Of a stretch of 64,000 nucleotides of DNA, positions 32,895 through 41,088 are shown in pieces; position 1 is the first letter of the stretch, and every line of letters starts with the position of its first letter. A program made the position numbers and the translations under genes. The notes under the pieces are model-generated. The model made no database searches. It had not been told where the DNA came from and saw nothing but the letters and a program-made list of their open reading frames with translations. The stretch is from Ferrovibrio sp036381655 (lineage in GTDB: Bacteria; Pseudomonadota; Alphaproteobacteria; Ferrovibrionales; Ferrovibrionaceae): the NCBI RefSeq assembly GCF_036381655.1, contig NZ_DASVCJ010000065.1, positions 173,630 to 237,629 on the forward strand. The letters are read 5' to 3'.

Positions 32895-34031
32895 TCATGT
32901 TCGCAGGCGGGTGGGGCTGAGGTCCTGCTCGGTCACGCCGAGATCGGCAATATCGTTGGGCAAAGCGCGGCCCAGCGCAAGAGCGCCAGCGACCCGGCTC
33001 ATGGCCGCCGAGGTCTGAATCCCATAGCCGCCCTGGGCCGCCAGCCAGAAGAAGCCCGGCGCCCCCGGATCGAAGCCGCAGACAATGGTGCGGTCGGCCA
33101 CGAATGAGCGCAACCCGGCCCATTTCGCCGCCAGCCTTCGCACCTGCAGCGTGCTCACCGTCTCCAGACGATCCACAGCAATGGCGATGTCCATTTCATC
33201 CGGCTGGGCATCGCAGGGCTCGCTGTCGGTCTCGTCGCAGGGCGACAGCAGGATGCGGCCGGCATCGGGCTTGAAGTAGTAGGCCTCGTCGGCGTCGATC
33301 ACCATTGGCCAGTCCTGCACCGACATGCCTTGCGGGGGATCGAAAGTCAGGGCCGTGCGCCGCTTCGGCATCAGGCCGATCTGCGCAACGCCCGCCAAGG
33401 CGGCAATCCTGTCCGCCCAGGCGCCGGCGGCGTTGACAACGACGGGCGCCGCGAAGCTGCCCTGGCTGGTCTCGACCTGCCAGACGGCACCGTTGCGCGC
33501 AAGTCCCGTCACCTCGGCCTCGGTGACGATCCGTCCGCCCGCTGCCGTCATGCCGCGCAGGAAACCGCGATGCAGTGCATGCACTTCGATATCCATGGCA
33601 TCCGGCTCGGCGATGCCGCCGCCAGTGACAGCTTCCGCCCGCAGCACCGGCATACGCTCCAGCACCTCGGCCGGCGTAAGGCGGCGCAGCGAACCGACCA
33701 GCTTGCGCATATCGTCGTATGCGGTATCCAGCTTCCCGGCCTTCTCGGCAGCGCCGATATGCAATGCGCCGCGCGGCGTGAGGATCGGCACCTCGCTGAA
33801 ACCGGCAGGCGGGTTCATCAAAAAGCTCCGGCTCGCCACGGTCAGAGCACGGATCGGCGCGTTGCCATAGGTTTCGGCAAATAGCGCCGCCGAGCGCCCG
33901 GTGGTGTGATAGCCGGGCTGGCTCTCGCGCTCGAGCAGGATGACGCGCTTGCCCTCGCGTGCCAGCGCATAACCGGCGCCGGCGCCGGCTATGCCGCCGC
34001 CGATGATGACGAAATCGCAATGCTCGACCAT
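32895..34031 (-). CDS. FAD-dependent amino-acid oxidase-like protein (DAO family)
   Basis: This is a 378-residue flavoprotein with an N-terminal dinucleotide-binding motif GGGIAGAGAGYALAREGKRV (about residues 11-30) and a C-terminal FAD contact in FDPGAPGFFWLAAQGGYGIQT. The family includes D-amino-acid dehydrogenases, glycine oxidase and sarcosine oxidase. The substrate cannot be assigned. It is the promoter-proximal gene of a pair with the molybdopterin oxidoreductase, an unusual combination. Confidence 0.9.
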   Translation of the reverse strand: MVEHCDFVIIGGGIAGAGAGYALAREGKRVILLERESQPGYHTTGRSAALFAETYGNAPIRALTVASRSFLMNPPAGFSEVPILTPRGALHIGAAEKAGKLDTAYDDMRKLVGSLRRLTPAEVLERMPVLRAEAVTGGGIAEPDAMDIEVHALHRGFLRGMTAAGGRIVTEAEVTGLARNGAVWQVETSQGSFAAPVVVNAAGAWADRIAALAGVAQIGLMPKRRTALTFDPPQGMSVQDWPMVIDADEAYYFKPDAGRILLSPCDETDSEPCDAQPDEMDIAIAVDRLETVSTLQVRRLAAKWAGLRSFVADRTIVCGFDPGAPGFFWLAAQGGYGIQTSAAMSRVAGALALGRALPNDIADLGVTEQDLSPTRLRT

Positions 34032-34156
34032 GGAAACCTCTCAAGGCTTGGGGAGGGCCGCCGCGTCTTGTGCGCCGCTGGCCTGGCTCCAACTATAGAG
34101 AGTGGCCGCACGGCCCTCCAATGCCTTGAAGGTATGGGCGCATACCCAGCCTTGGC

Positions 34157-35614
34157 CTACACGCCGCCGAGGCAGAGATATTTTATCTCGACAAAGCTGT
34201 CGATGCCGTATTTGGAGCCTTCGCGCCCCATGCCGGATTCCTTCATGCCGCCAAACGGCGCTTCCGCCGTGGAGATCAGGCCTTCGTTGATGCCGACAAT
34301 GCCGTAATGCAGCTTCTCGGCCACGCGCCAGACCCGGCCGATATCGCGGCTGTAGAAGTAAGCGGCCAAGCCGTAGGGCGTGTCGTTGGCCAGCTTGATG
34401 GCTTCCGCTTCGTCCTTGAAGCGGAACAGCACGGCGACCGGGCCGAATATCTCCTCCTGCGCGCAGGCCATGTCCGGCGTCGCCTCGGTGATCACGCTGG
34501 GCTGATAGAAGGTGCCGCCCAGTTCGTGCCGCGCGCCGCCGAGCAGCACCTTGGCGCCCTTCGCCTTGGCATCGGCCACCAGCCGCTCGACCTTGTCCAG
34601 GGCGTCCTTGTTGATCAGCGGCCCCTGCGTAACGCCCTCGGTCAGGCCGGGGCCGGTCTTGAGCTTCTTCGTCGCGTCCACCAGCTTGGCAGCGAATGCG
34701 TCGTAGACCTTGTCATGCACCAGCAGGCGATTGGCGCAGACGCAGGTCTGGCCGGTATTGCGGTATTTCGAGATCATCGCGCCGGTGACGGCGGCGTCGA
34801 GATCGGCATCGTCGAAGACGATGAAGGGCGCGTTGCCGCCGAGTTCGAGCGACAGCTTCTTCAGCGTATCGGCGCTCTGGCGCATCAGAATCTTGCCCAC
34901 CTCGGTCGAGCCGGTGAACGAGACCTTGCGAACCGTCGGGTTGGTGGTCAGTTCGAGGCCGACTGCCGGCGCCTGCATGCTGGTCACCACGTTGAACACG
35001 CCCTTCGACATACCGGCGTCTTCGGCGAGTTTGGCCAGTGCCAGCGCGCAGAGCGGCGTGTCCTCCGCCGGCTTGACCACCACCGGACAACCGGCAGCAA
35101 GGGCCGGCGCCACCTTGCGGGTGATCATGGCGACCGGAAAATTCCAGGGGGTGATTGCGGCAACCACGCCAACCGGCTGCTTCAGGACGATGATTCGTTT
35201 GTCCGACGCATGGCTGGGGATGACATCGCCATAGATGCGGCGGCCTTCCTCGGCGAACCATTCGACGAAGCTGGCGCCATAGATCACCTCGCCTTTCGCC
35301 TCGGCCAGCGGCTTGCCCTGTTCCAGCGTCATCAGCGCGCCGAGATCGTCCTGGTTCTGCAGGATCAACTCGTACCATTTGCGCAAGATGCCGGCCCGCT
35401 GCTTGGCTGTCAGCGCCGCCCAGGCAGGCCAGGCGGCTTCCGCGGCGGCGATAGCGCGGCGGGTTTCAGCCACGCCCATGTCCGGCACCTCGGCGATCAG
35501 GCTGCCATCGGCCGGATTGGTGACGGCAAAGGTCTTGCCGCTATCGGCGCTGATCCAGGCGCCATCGATATAGGCCTGGCGACGTATAAGATCGGCATGT
35601 TTCAACATCGTCAT
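34157..35614 (-). CDS. gabD: NAD(P)-dependent succinate-semialdehyde-type dehydrogenase
   Basis: This 485-residue aldehyde dehydrogenase of the GabD group has the catalytic Glu in LELGG and the nucleophile Cys in NTGQTCVCANR, with the cofactor-site SFTGSTEVG. The KQPVGVVAAITPWNFPVAMITRK segment is GabD-like. Succinate semialdehyde is the expected substrate, but 2-oxoglutarate semialdehyde dehydrogenases belong to the same clade, and the hexuronate pathway at 41.9-45.6 kb lacks that step. The ATG at 35614 has GGGAGGA upstream; the frame is open further. Confidence 0.92.
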   Translation of the reverse strand: MTMLKHADLIRRQAYIDGAWISADSGKTFAVTNPADGSLIAEVPDMGVAETRRAIAAAEAAWPAWAALTAKQRAGILRKWYELILQNQDDLGALMTLEQGKPLAEAKGEVIYGASFVEWFAEEGRRIYGDVIPSHASDKRIIVLKQPVGVVAAITPWNFPVAMITRKVAPALAAGCPVVVKPAEDTPLCALALAKLAEDAGMSKGVFNVVTSMQAPAVGLELTTNPTVRKVSFTGSTEVGKILMRQSADTLKKLSLELGGNAPFIVFDDADLDAAVTGAMISKYRNTGQTCVCANRLLVHDKVYDAFAAKLVDATKKLKTGPGLTEGVTQGPLINKDALDKVERLVADAKAKGAKVLLGGARHELGGTFYQPSVITEATPDMACAQEEIFGPVAVLFRFKDEAEAIKLANDTPYGLAAYFYSRDIGRVWRVAEKLHYGIVGINEGLISTAEAPFGGMKESGMGREGSKYGIDSFVEIKYLCLGGV

Positions 35615-35817
35615 ATGGTTCGTCCTCCCGCAGCGATGTGAGACACCGCCACTTTCAAAAAGGTTCCGGCCCTCCCCCGACGGGCATGCACACGGCTTCT
35701 CGATGTGCATCAATTCTGGAGACGGGCTTCCGTGCTTCGCTGCCTGCGACTGCGATGCCGGAATGGATTCCAGCCGCAGTCTAACAAGGCCGTTTACCGC
35801 ATGGAAGGAGTCTCAAG

Positions 35818-36120
35818 ATGACAAGATTCCCTCGTCTGATCGCTGCGCTGGCCGTTCCGGCTCTGCTGGTCGTTGCCGGCTGCACCCAGCAACTCAACCC
35901 CGACGACCGGGCTCTGCTCGAACAGGTCCGCCTGACGGCGAATGATGCCAAGGCCGAGGCCAGCAAAGCCGCCTCTTCGGCCCAAATGGCAGCTACCGCC
36001 GCCCAAGCCGCGGAGGCCAGGGCCTCTGCCGCCGCTGACGCGGCTGCAAAATCGGCGGCAGATGCCATGGCGGCGAATGAAAAGACCGAGCGCATGTTCG
36101 CCCGCGCACAGCGGAAGTAA
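35818..36120 (+). CDS. Small alanine-rich coiled-coil lipoprotein (Lpp/OprI-like)
   Basis: This 100-residue protein has a signal peptide ending in the lipobox VVAGC (Cys21), so it should be lipidated. The mature part is an alanine-rich, heptad-patterned helix (about residues 35-90) like murein lipoproteins of the Lpp/OprI type, ending in RAQRK with a terminal lysine, as in Lpp where it links to peptidoglycan. It is likely an outer-membrane to cell-wall tether. An SD-like AAGGAG lies before the ATG. Confidence 0.78.
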   Translation: MTRFPRLIAALAVPALLVVAGCTQQLNPDDRALLEQVRLTANDAKAEASKAASSAQMAATAAQAAEARASAAADAAAKSAADAMAANEKTERMFARAQRK

Positions 36121-36144
36121 AAAATAGCGCGTTCTGGCGTTCTG

Positions 36145-36291
36145 CAAATCACCATCCACGACATGGAGATCAGTGCGACAGACGCCGCAGGTGCTCACCT
36201 TAACAGCGACCTGTTGCGGGCCGGGTGGTAGATCCGGCATCGCTGTCATGACCAGAGGCTGCCCGGCTGCATGCAAAACCATTGCGCGCAT
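36145..36291 (-). pseudogene. N-terminal remnant of a zinc-dependent alcohol dehydrogenase
   Basis: From an ATG (complement of 36289-36291) the first 48 residues read MRAMVLHAAGQPL and later VSTCGVCRTDLHVVDGDL. This is the start of a medium-chain zinc alcohol dehydrogenase, including the catalytic-zinc Cys and the CRTDLH block. The homology stops near 36145; the frame runs on into unrelated sequence that is antisense to the lipoprotein gene. At least 280 residues of a normal enzyme are gone. It lies just downstream of an FNR/FixK box, so an intact ancestor may have been oxygen-controlled. Confidence 0.75.
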
Positions 36292-36342
36292 TGCTCGCCC
36301 CCTTATGCCGGATTGACATTACGGTTCGGGTCGGCAGCGACA

Positions 36343-36356
36343 TTGACCTATATCAA
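36343..36356. promoter_or_regulatory. FNR/FixK box
   Basis: TTGAC-CTAT-ATCAA matches the FNR/FixK consensus TTGAT-N4-ATCAA at nine of ten defined positions and has the perfect core TTGA-N6-TCAA. Its centre is about 75 bp upstream of the host-attachment gene start and about 58 bp upstream of the dehydrogenase remnant start. A class II promoter reading right would start transcription near 36391. Anaerobic or microaerobic control of 36425-37102 is inferred. Confidence 0.65.
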
Positions 36357-36424
36357 GTCACCCAGCCGCTTGTCGTGGCAATCTGCGAGCATGCTATCGA
36401 CCGGCATAAACAGGAGAAATTCCC

Positions 36425-36886
36425 ATGCCAACGCGGAAATTTCCCGTAACCTGGGTCGTCACAGCCGATGTTTGGCGCGCCCGTTTCCGGGAATGCCTGG
36501 ACCGGCAGGGACCGTTGCAAGAGGTCGCCGACCTTGCGCTGGAAACCGAGGAAATGCACGGCAATGCCCGCGACCTCAAAAGCGACAAGCCTGGCCGCGC
36601 CTTTTCCAGCACCGAAGCCAGCCGTTCTATGATGGAACCGCATCACGATCCCGTTGAACTGGCCAAACTGCGTTTCGCCAAGGCCGTGGCCCGGCAGGTC
36701 AATGATGCCTTCCGCAGGAACCAATTCAAACGGCTGGTGATCTCCACCCCGCCCAAGATGCTGGGCGCGCTGCGGCAGGATATCTGCGCCTCGGCACAGC
36801 AAGTCATCGCCGGGGAACTCGACAAGGACATGATGAAGGCTACCCCTCAAGCCATCTTCGAAAGCGTCGAGCCTTTCCTACGCTGA
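36425..36886 (+). CDS. Host-attachment-family protein
   Basis: This is a 153-residue protein. The N-terminus TWVVTADVWRARFRE (a beta-strand with a conserved small-residue pattern) and the C-terminal FKRLVISTPPKMLGALRQDI match the family named for a protein required for attachment to host cells, related to bacterial eRF1-like proteins. The biochemical function is unclear, and the family name should not be read as proof of host interaction. AGGAGA lies nine bases before the ATG. It lies downstream of the FNR/FixK box and six bases before chaB. Confidence 0.75.
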   Translation: MPTRKFPVTWVVTADVWRARFRECLDRQGPLQEVADLALETEEMHGNARDLKSDKPGRAFSSTEASRSMMEPHHDPVELAKLRFAKAVARQVNDAFRRNQFKRLVISTPPKMLGALRQDICASAQQVIAGELDKDMMKATPQAIFESVEPFLR

Positions 36887-36892
36887 TCCGAC

Positions 36893-37102
36893 ATGCCGTA
36901 CCGTTCCAACAGCGATCTGCCCGACGCGATCCGCAATCACCTGCCGCAGCACGCACAGGATATTTTCCGCGCCGCCTTCAATCATGCTTGGACGGACCAT
37001 GCCGGCGATCCGCGTCAGGAGGAAGCCGCGCACCGCATTGCCTGGGCGGCAGTGAAACGGCGCTATGTCAAGCATGGAGACGTCTGGGTCGAGAAGGCTT
37101 AG
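36893..37102 (+). CDS. chaB: ChaB-family protein
   Basis: This 69-residue protein has the ChaB pattern: MPYRSNSDLPDAIRNHLP followed by AQDIFRAAFNHAW and a C-terminal HRIAWAAVKRRYVKHGDVW. ChaB was first linked to cation transport regulation but its role is unresolved. It lies six bases after the host-attachment gene and is almost certainly cotranscribed with it. Confidence 0.88.
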   Translation: MPYRSNSDLPDAIRNHLPQHAQDIFRAAFNHAWTDHAGDPRQEEAAHRIAWAAVKRRYVKHGDVWVEKA

Positions 37103-37143
37103 CGCACCCTCCTGGCTTGCGCCGTCGCGGCCTTTCAGGATGA

Positions 37144-38031
37144 TCAGGGCGGCAGCGGGATGAATTCGTCATCTCCCGGCACAGCCGCGAAGCGGCCTTC
37201 CCGCCAATCGCGCTTGGCCTGCTCGATCCGCTCAGGCGAGCTGGAAACGAAGTTCCACCAGATATGCCGCTCCACATCGAGCGGCGCGCCGCCCAGCAGC
37301 ATCAGCCGCGCGGCGGAATGCGCCGCGACATCGGGCCGGACATCGGGTTTGAAGACAACGAGCGAACCACTCTCGTATAGCTCGCCATCGACGGCGATCG
37401 AACCATCGACAATATAGATGGCCCGCTCCCCGTATTCTTCGGGCAAAGGCAAAACGCCGCCCGGATCGAGCGCGGCATCCAGATAGAATGTCGGCGCGAA
37501 GCTACGCACCGGCGACGTCATCCCGAAAGCGGCGCCGGCGATCAGGCGCAGACGGGCGCCGTCCTTTTCGATCGCCGGCAGGACGCCACCGCCGACATGC
37601 TGAAAGGCGGGCTCAGTCTCTTCCCAGGCCTTCGGCAGTGCAATCCAAGCCTGAACGCCATGCAGCGGTCCACCTTGCGGACGCAAATGATCCGGCGTGC
37701 GCTCGGAATGGGCGATCCCTCTGCCGGCAACCATCCAGTTGACATCGCCTGGCCGGATCGGCTGCACGATGCCGAGACTGTCGCGATGCATGATCTCGCC
37801 TTCGAACAGATAAGTCACGGTAGCGAGGCCGATATGCGGATGCGGACGTACGTCGAGACCCCGGCCCGCCTCGAACCGCACCGGCCCCATATGATCGAGG
37901 AAAACGAAAGGTCCGACATGGCGTCGACGCGCATAAGGGAGGATGCGGCGCACCGTGAAGCCGTCACCCAGATCGCGCAGGCGCGGCTGGATGACGAGGT
38001 CGATCGTCTCGGGCAGAAGATTGTCGGACAT
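37144..38031 (-). CDS. Pirin family protein
   Basis: This 295-residue protein has two cupin domains. The N-terminal domain has the pirin metal ligands in DVRPHPHIGLATVTYLFEGE (two His) and GIAHSE (His, Glu), so it should bind Fe or another metal. Bacterial pirins include quercetinase-like dioxygenases and redox-responsive regulators; the role here is not defined. It is separated by 73 bp from the TRAP large permease gene, which lies downstream on the same strand. Confidence 0.92.
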   Translation of the reverse strand: MSDNLLPETIDLVIQPRLRDLGDGFTVRRILPYARRRHVGPFVFLDHMGPVRFEAGRGLDVRPHPHIGLATVTYLFEGEIMHRDSLGIVQPIRPGDVNWMVAGRGIAHSERTPDHLRPQGGPLHGVQAWIALPKAWEETEPAFQHVGGGVLPAIEKDGARLRLIAGAAFGMTSPVRSFAPTFYLDAALDPGGVLPLPEEYGERAIYIVDGSIAVDGELYESGSLVVFKPDVRPDVAAHSAARLMLLGGAPLDVERHIWWNFVSSSPERIEQAKRDWREGRFAAVPGDDEFIPLPP

Positions 38032-38104
38032 GGGTCACCTTTCTGCGGCAGCCTAGCCCAACATCAATCCGAGCCCAAGCACTCGATTGCCGCCCCTCGA
38101 TCGT

Positions 38105-39388
38105 CTAAACGCGCAGCAAATGCGGCAGCCAGAGGGAGAAACCCGGCACATAGGTAACGATGATCAGGGCGATGAGCAATGCCAGATAGAACGGCAACAC
38201 GCTTTTCATCGACTCCTCGATCGTGATCTGCCCGATCGCACAGCCGACGAACATGACGGCGCCGACCGGAGGCGTCAGCAATCCAAGCCCGAGATTGATC
38301 ATCAGCACCATGCCGAAATGCACCGGATCCATGCCCATGGCCTTGGCCACCGGCAGGAAAATCGGCGTGCAGATCAGGATCAGCGGCGCCATGTCCATCA
38401 CGCATCCCAGTGCGAGCAGAATGACATTGATGATGAGCAGGACTGCCCAGGGTTCCTTGCTGAAATGTCCCAGCAGTTCGATGGCATGCATCGGCAACTG
38501 ATGCAATGCGAGAAGCCAGCCGATCGAATTGCCGGTGCCGATCACCAGCATGACCATCGCCGTGGTGCGCACCGCATTCATCGTGGCACGCTTGAGGTCC
38601 TTCAGGCTGAGACTGCGATAGACGAAAGCGGTGATGATCAGGGCATATAAGGCGCCTATGGCCGCCGACTCGGTTACGGTGAATACGCCCATGCGGACGC
38701 CGACCAGAATGATGACGGCAAGCCCGAGACCAGGTATCGCCGCCAAGAAAGAAATGCCGACAGCTGCCCAACCTGGGAAAGCCTCGCGCGGGTAGTTGCG
38801 CCGGACCGCCAAGATCCCGGCCACCAGCATCAGCAGTCCCGACATCAATAGCCCGGGCAGGATGCCGGCCGTGAAGAGCGCGATGATCGAGATGCCGCCG
38901 CCAGCCGCCAGCGAATAGATGATCATGTTGTGGCTGGGCGGAATCATGATGCCGATCAGCGCCGCGCTGGTGCTGACGTTGACCGCATAATGCGTATCGT
39001 ACCCGCGCTTGGACATCGACGGAATCAGGATCGAGCCCAAGGCAGATGCGTCCGCCACCGCCGAGCCCGAAATGCCACCGAACAGGGTCGATGACAGGAT
39101 GTTCACTTGCGCCAAGCCGCCGCGGAAGCGGCCGACCAGCGTCATGGCGAAATTGACCAGCCGCTCGGCGATACCGCCATAAAGCATCAACTCGCCGGCA
39201 TAGATGAAAAAAGGTATCGCCAGCAGAGAATAGATGTTCATGCCAGAGGACAGCCGCTGGAAAACCACCTCGGCCGGCAGGCCGTCGTAGATGATGGTCG
39301 CGAAGGCGGCCAGGCCCATGGAGAATGCGACAGGCACACCAAGTGCCAGCAGCGCGATCATCGTGCCGAAGAGAAGAAGAACCGACAT
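38105..39388 (-). CDS. dctM: TRAP transporter large permease (DctM type)
   Basis: This 427-residue protein has about twelve membrane helices and DctM signatures: PVAFSMGLAAF near the N-terminus, ISGSAVADASALGSILIPSM (about residues 107-126), and LLTPPVGAVMFVGCAIG near the C-terminus. It is the sodium-coupled transport channel. Its start overlaps the dctQ stop (TGATG). Together with dctQ and the binding protein at 39953 it forms a complete transporter next to the hexuronate catabolic genes. Confidence 0.95.
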   Translation of the reverse strand: MSVLLLFGTMIALLALGVPVAFSMGLAAFATIIYDGLPAEVVFQRLSSGMNIYSLLAIPFFIYAGELMLYGGIAERLVNFAMTLVGRFRGGLAQVNILSSTLFGGISGSAVADASALGSILIPSMSKRGYDTHYAVNVSTSAALIGIMIPPSHNMIIYSLAAGGGISIIALFTAGILPGLLMSGLLMLVAGILAVRRNYPREAFPGWAAVGISFLAAIPGLGLAVIILVGVRMGVFTVTESAAIGALYALIITAFVYRSLSLKDLKRATMNAVRTTAMVMLVIGTGNSIGWLLALHQLPMHAIELLGHFSKEPWAVLLIINVILLALGCVMDMAPLILICTPIFLPVAKAMGMDPVHFGMVLMINLGLGLLTPPVGAVMFVGCAIGQITIEESMKSVLPFYLALLIALIIVTYVPGFSLWLPHLLRV

Positions 39389-39909
39389 CAGGAGGCGTGA
39401 TCCCTATAGACGTCCTTGTCCACTGCAAGATTCATATGCAGGGCGAACAGGCGCTCGATGATGAACAGAAGGATGGCGGCGCCGGAGAATGGCAGGGCGA
39501 GGTAGAAAACCCCTTCCGACAGCTCGACTTGCGGCATGACATGTTCGGCCGTGGCCATGGCCAGCCGGCCGCCGTACCAGACCATGCCGAACGCAAAGCA
39601 GCCTACCGCCAGCAGGCTGAAAGTTTCGGCCCAGCGGCGACCGCGATCCGACAGAAGCTGCAGGACGACCTGCACTCCCATATGGAAACCCTCGCGTACG
39701 CCGACAGCGGCGCCGAACAGGCAGAGATAAAGCATGAAGATCAGCGACAGCGGCTCGGCCGCAATCGGCGTTTCGTTCAGCACATAGCGGCCCCAGACCT
39801 GCCAGCCGACCATCATGGTCATCGCCAGCAGCAACAAGGCACTCGTGGCGAGCAGGATGTCCCCGATGCGGCGACAGAGATAGGTATAGCGATTGAACAT
39901 CGATGCCAC
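39388..39909 (-). CDS. dctQ: TRAP transporter small permease (DctQ type)
   Basis: This 173-residue protein has four membrane helices with the DctQ pattern: a WGRYVLNETPIAAEPLS loop after helix 1-2, and REGFHMGVQVVLQLL. It partners DctM. It lies between the binding protein and dctM, with a strong hairpin upstream separating it from dctP. Confidence 0.92.
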   Translation of the reverse strand: MASMFNRYTYLCRRIGDILLATSALLLLAMTMMVGWQVWGRYVLNETPIAAEPLSLIFMLYLCLFGAAVGVREGFHMGVQVVLQLLSDRGRRWAETFSLLAVGCFAFGMVWYGGRLAMATAEHVMPQVELSEGVFYLALPFSGAAILLFIIERLFALHMNLAVDKDVYRDHAS

Positions 39910-39918
39910 CCGAACAAT

Positions 39919-39945
39919 GGGCCGGCGGCTGTTCGCCGCCGGCCC
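39919..39945 (-). terminator. Intercistronic hairpin between dctP and dctQ
   Basis: GGGCCGGCGGC (39919-39929) pairs with GCCGCCGGCCC (39935-39945), an 11-bp perfect stem with a 5-base loop, in the 43-bp gap after the dctP stop. No U-run follows on the minus strand. Such hairpins are common after binding-protein genes, where they protect the upstream mRNA and limit read-through, giving more binding protein than permease. Confidence 0.75.
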
Positions 39946-39952
39946 TTACACA

Positions 39953-40957
39953 TCAGGCGTCGGCCACGTCCTGGATCCGCTTGACCAGCGCCTTCGCCTT
40001 GTCGCTGGTGACGAAGCGGTCATAGACAGGCTTCATCGCTTCCTGGAACGGCTTTTTGTCGATCTTTTCGACGATTTCGCAGCCGGCGCCGCGAATGATG
40101 GCCTGCGACTTGGCCTCGCGCTCGTCCCATAGCTTGCGCATATACGGGACAGAATCCTTGGCGGAGGATTTGACGATTTCCTTCTCCTTGGAACTCAGCT
40201 TGTCCCAGGCGACCTTCGACATTACGAAGATCTCCGGCGACAGCGAATGCTGATCCAGCGAATAATGCTTCGCCACCTCGTAATGATGCGAGGATTCATA
40301 GGACGGCCAGTTATTCTCCGCACCGTCGAGCACGCCAGTTTTCAGGCCGGTATAGACCTCGCCATAAGGCATCGGCGTGGCGTTGGCGCCGAGCGCCTGC
40401 ACGAGGGCGACGAAGATGTCCGACTGGATCACACGGATCTTCATGCCTTTCATGTCGGCGGGCGTGTGGATCGGCCGCAGCCGGTTGTAGAAGCTGCGGG
40501 CGCCGCTGTCGTAGAAACACAGACCGATGAAACCATGCGGCTCGAAAGCGGCGAGAATTTCGTCGCCGATCTTACCGTCCATCACGGCGCGCATATGCTG
40601 TGTCGAGCGGAAGACGAAGGGCAGAGCCGGTATGCCGGATTCAGGGACGATCCCGTTGAACGGCGCCATGTTGACGCGGTTGAACTGCAAAGCGCCGATC
40701 TTGGTCTGCTCGATGGTATCCTTCTCCTCGCCGAGCTGGGCGGAGTGGAAAACCTGCAGCGACATCTTGCCGCCGGAACGCTCCTTCATCAGGCGGCCCA
40801 TCTCCTCGACCGCCTTCACCGTCGGATAATCCGGCGGATGCGTATCCGACGAGCGGAAGTCGGCAGCCAGCGCCGCGCGGCTGCTCAGCAGCGTCACGCC
40901 CATGGTGCCCGCCACTAGGCCGGCACCGCTGAGGCGAAGCACCTCACGTCTATTCAT
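39953..40957 (-). CDS. dctP: TRAP transporter solute-binding protein (DctP type), Tat-exported
   Basis: This is a 334-residue protein. The N-terminus MNRREVLRLSGAGLVAG has two arginines and a Tat-like motif, with cleavage near AALA-AD (about residue 31). The mature protein has DctP features, such as MKGMKIRVIQSDIFVALVQALGANATPMPYGEVYTGLKTGVLDGAENN. Genomic context suggests uptake of uronic or aldaric acids. It is divergent from the GntR regulator, with a palindrome in the 131-bp gap. Confidence 0.94.
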   Translation of the reverse strand: MNRREVLRLSGAGLVAGTMGVTLLSSRAALAADFRSSDTHPPDYPTVKAVEEMGRLMKERSGGKMSLQVFHSAQLGEEKDTIEQTKIGALQFNRVNMAPFNGIVPESGIPALPFVFRSTQHMRAVMDGKIGDEILAAFEPHGFIGLCFYDSGARSFYNRLRPIHTPADMKGMKIRVIQSDIFVALVQALGANATPMPYGEVYTGLKTGVLDGAENNWPSYESSHHYEVAKHYSLDQHSLSPEIFVMSKVAWDKLSSKEKEIVKSSAKDSVPYMRKLWDEREAKSQAIIRGAGCEIVEKIDKKPFQEAMKPVYDRFVTSDKAKALVKRIQDVADA

Positions 40958-41055
40958 TGCGTTTCCTCCCGCCGGCCGTCTGCCGGCCTTTCGTATCTTT
41001 CCAGGGCAATCGGACCCTGATGGTTGACCCTGGCAGGTGTTGACCCTATGATCAT

Positions 41056-41068
41056 GTCATACGATGAC
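41056..41068. promoter_or_regulatory. Candidate GntR/FCD operator in the dctP/gntR gap
   Basis: GTCAT-ACG-ATGAC is a perfect inverted repeat with a 3-base spacer, 20 bp before the regulator start codon. The size suits FCD-type GntR dimers. Two direct copies of GTTGACCCT (41023-41031 and 41039-41047) lie just to its left and contain a -35-like TTGACC. Control of both the transporter and the catabolic genes from here is inferred. Confidence 0.5.
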
Positions 41069-41088
41069 CTGATGAGCAGACGGTAATC

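Larger units (their letters stand above)
36121..36424. other. Intergenic region with the dehydrogenase remnant and an FNR/FixK box
   Basis: This 304-bp gap has no intact gene. It holds the alcohol dehydrogenase remnant on the minus strand (36145-36291) and a TTGA-N6-TCAA palindrome (36343-36356). I found no tRNA, terminator or other repeat in it. Confidence 0.6.
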
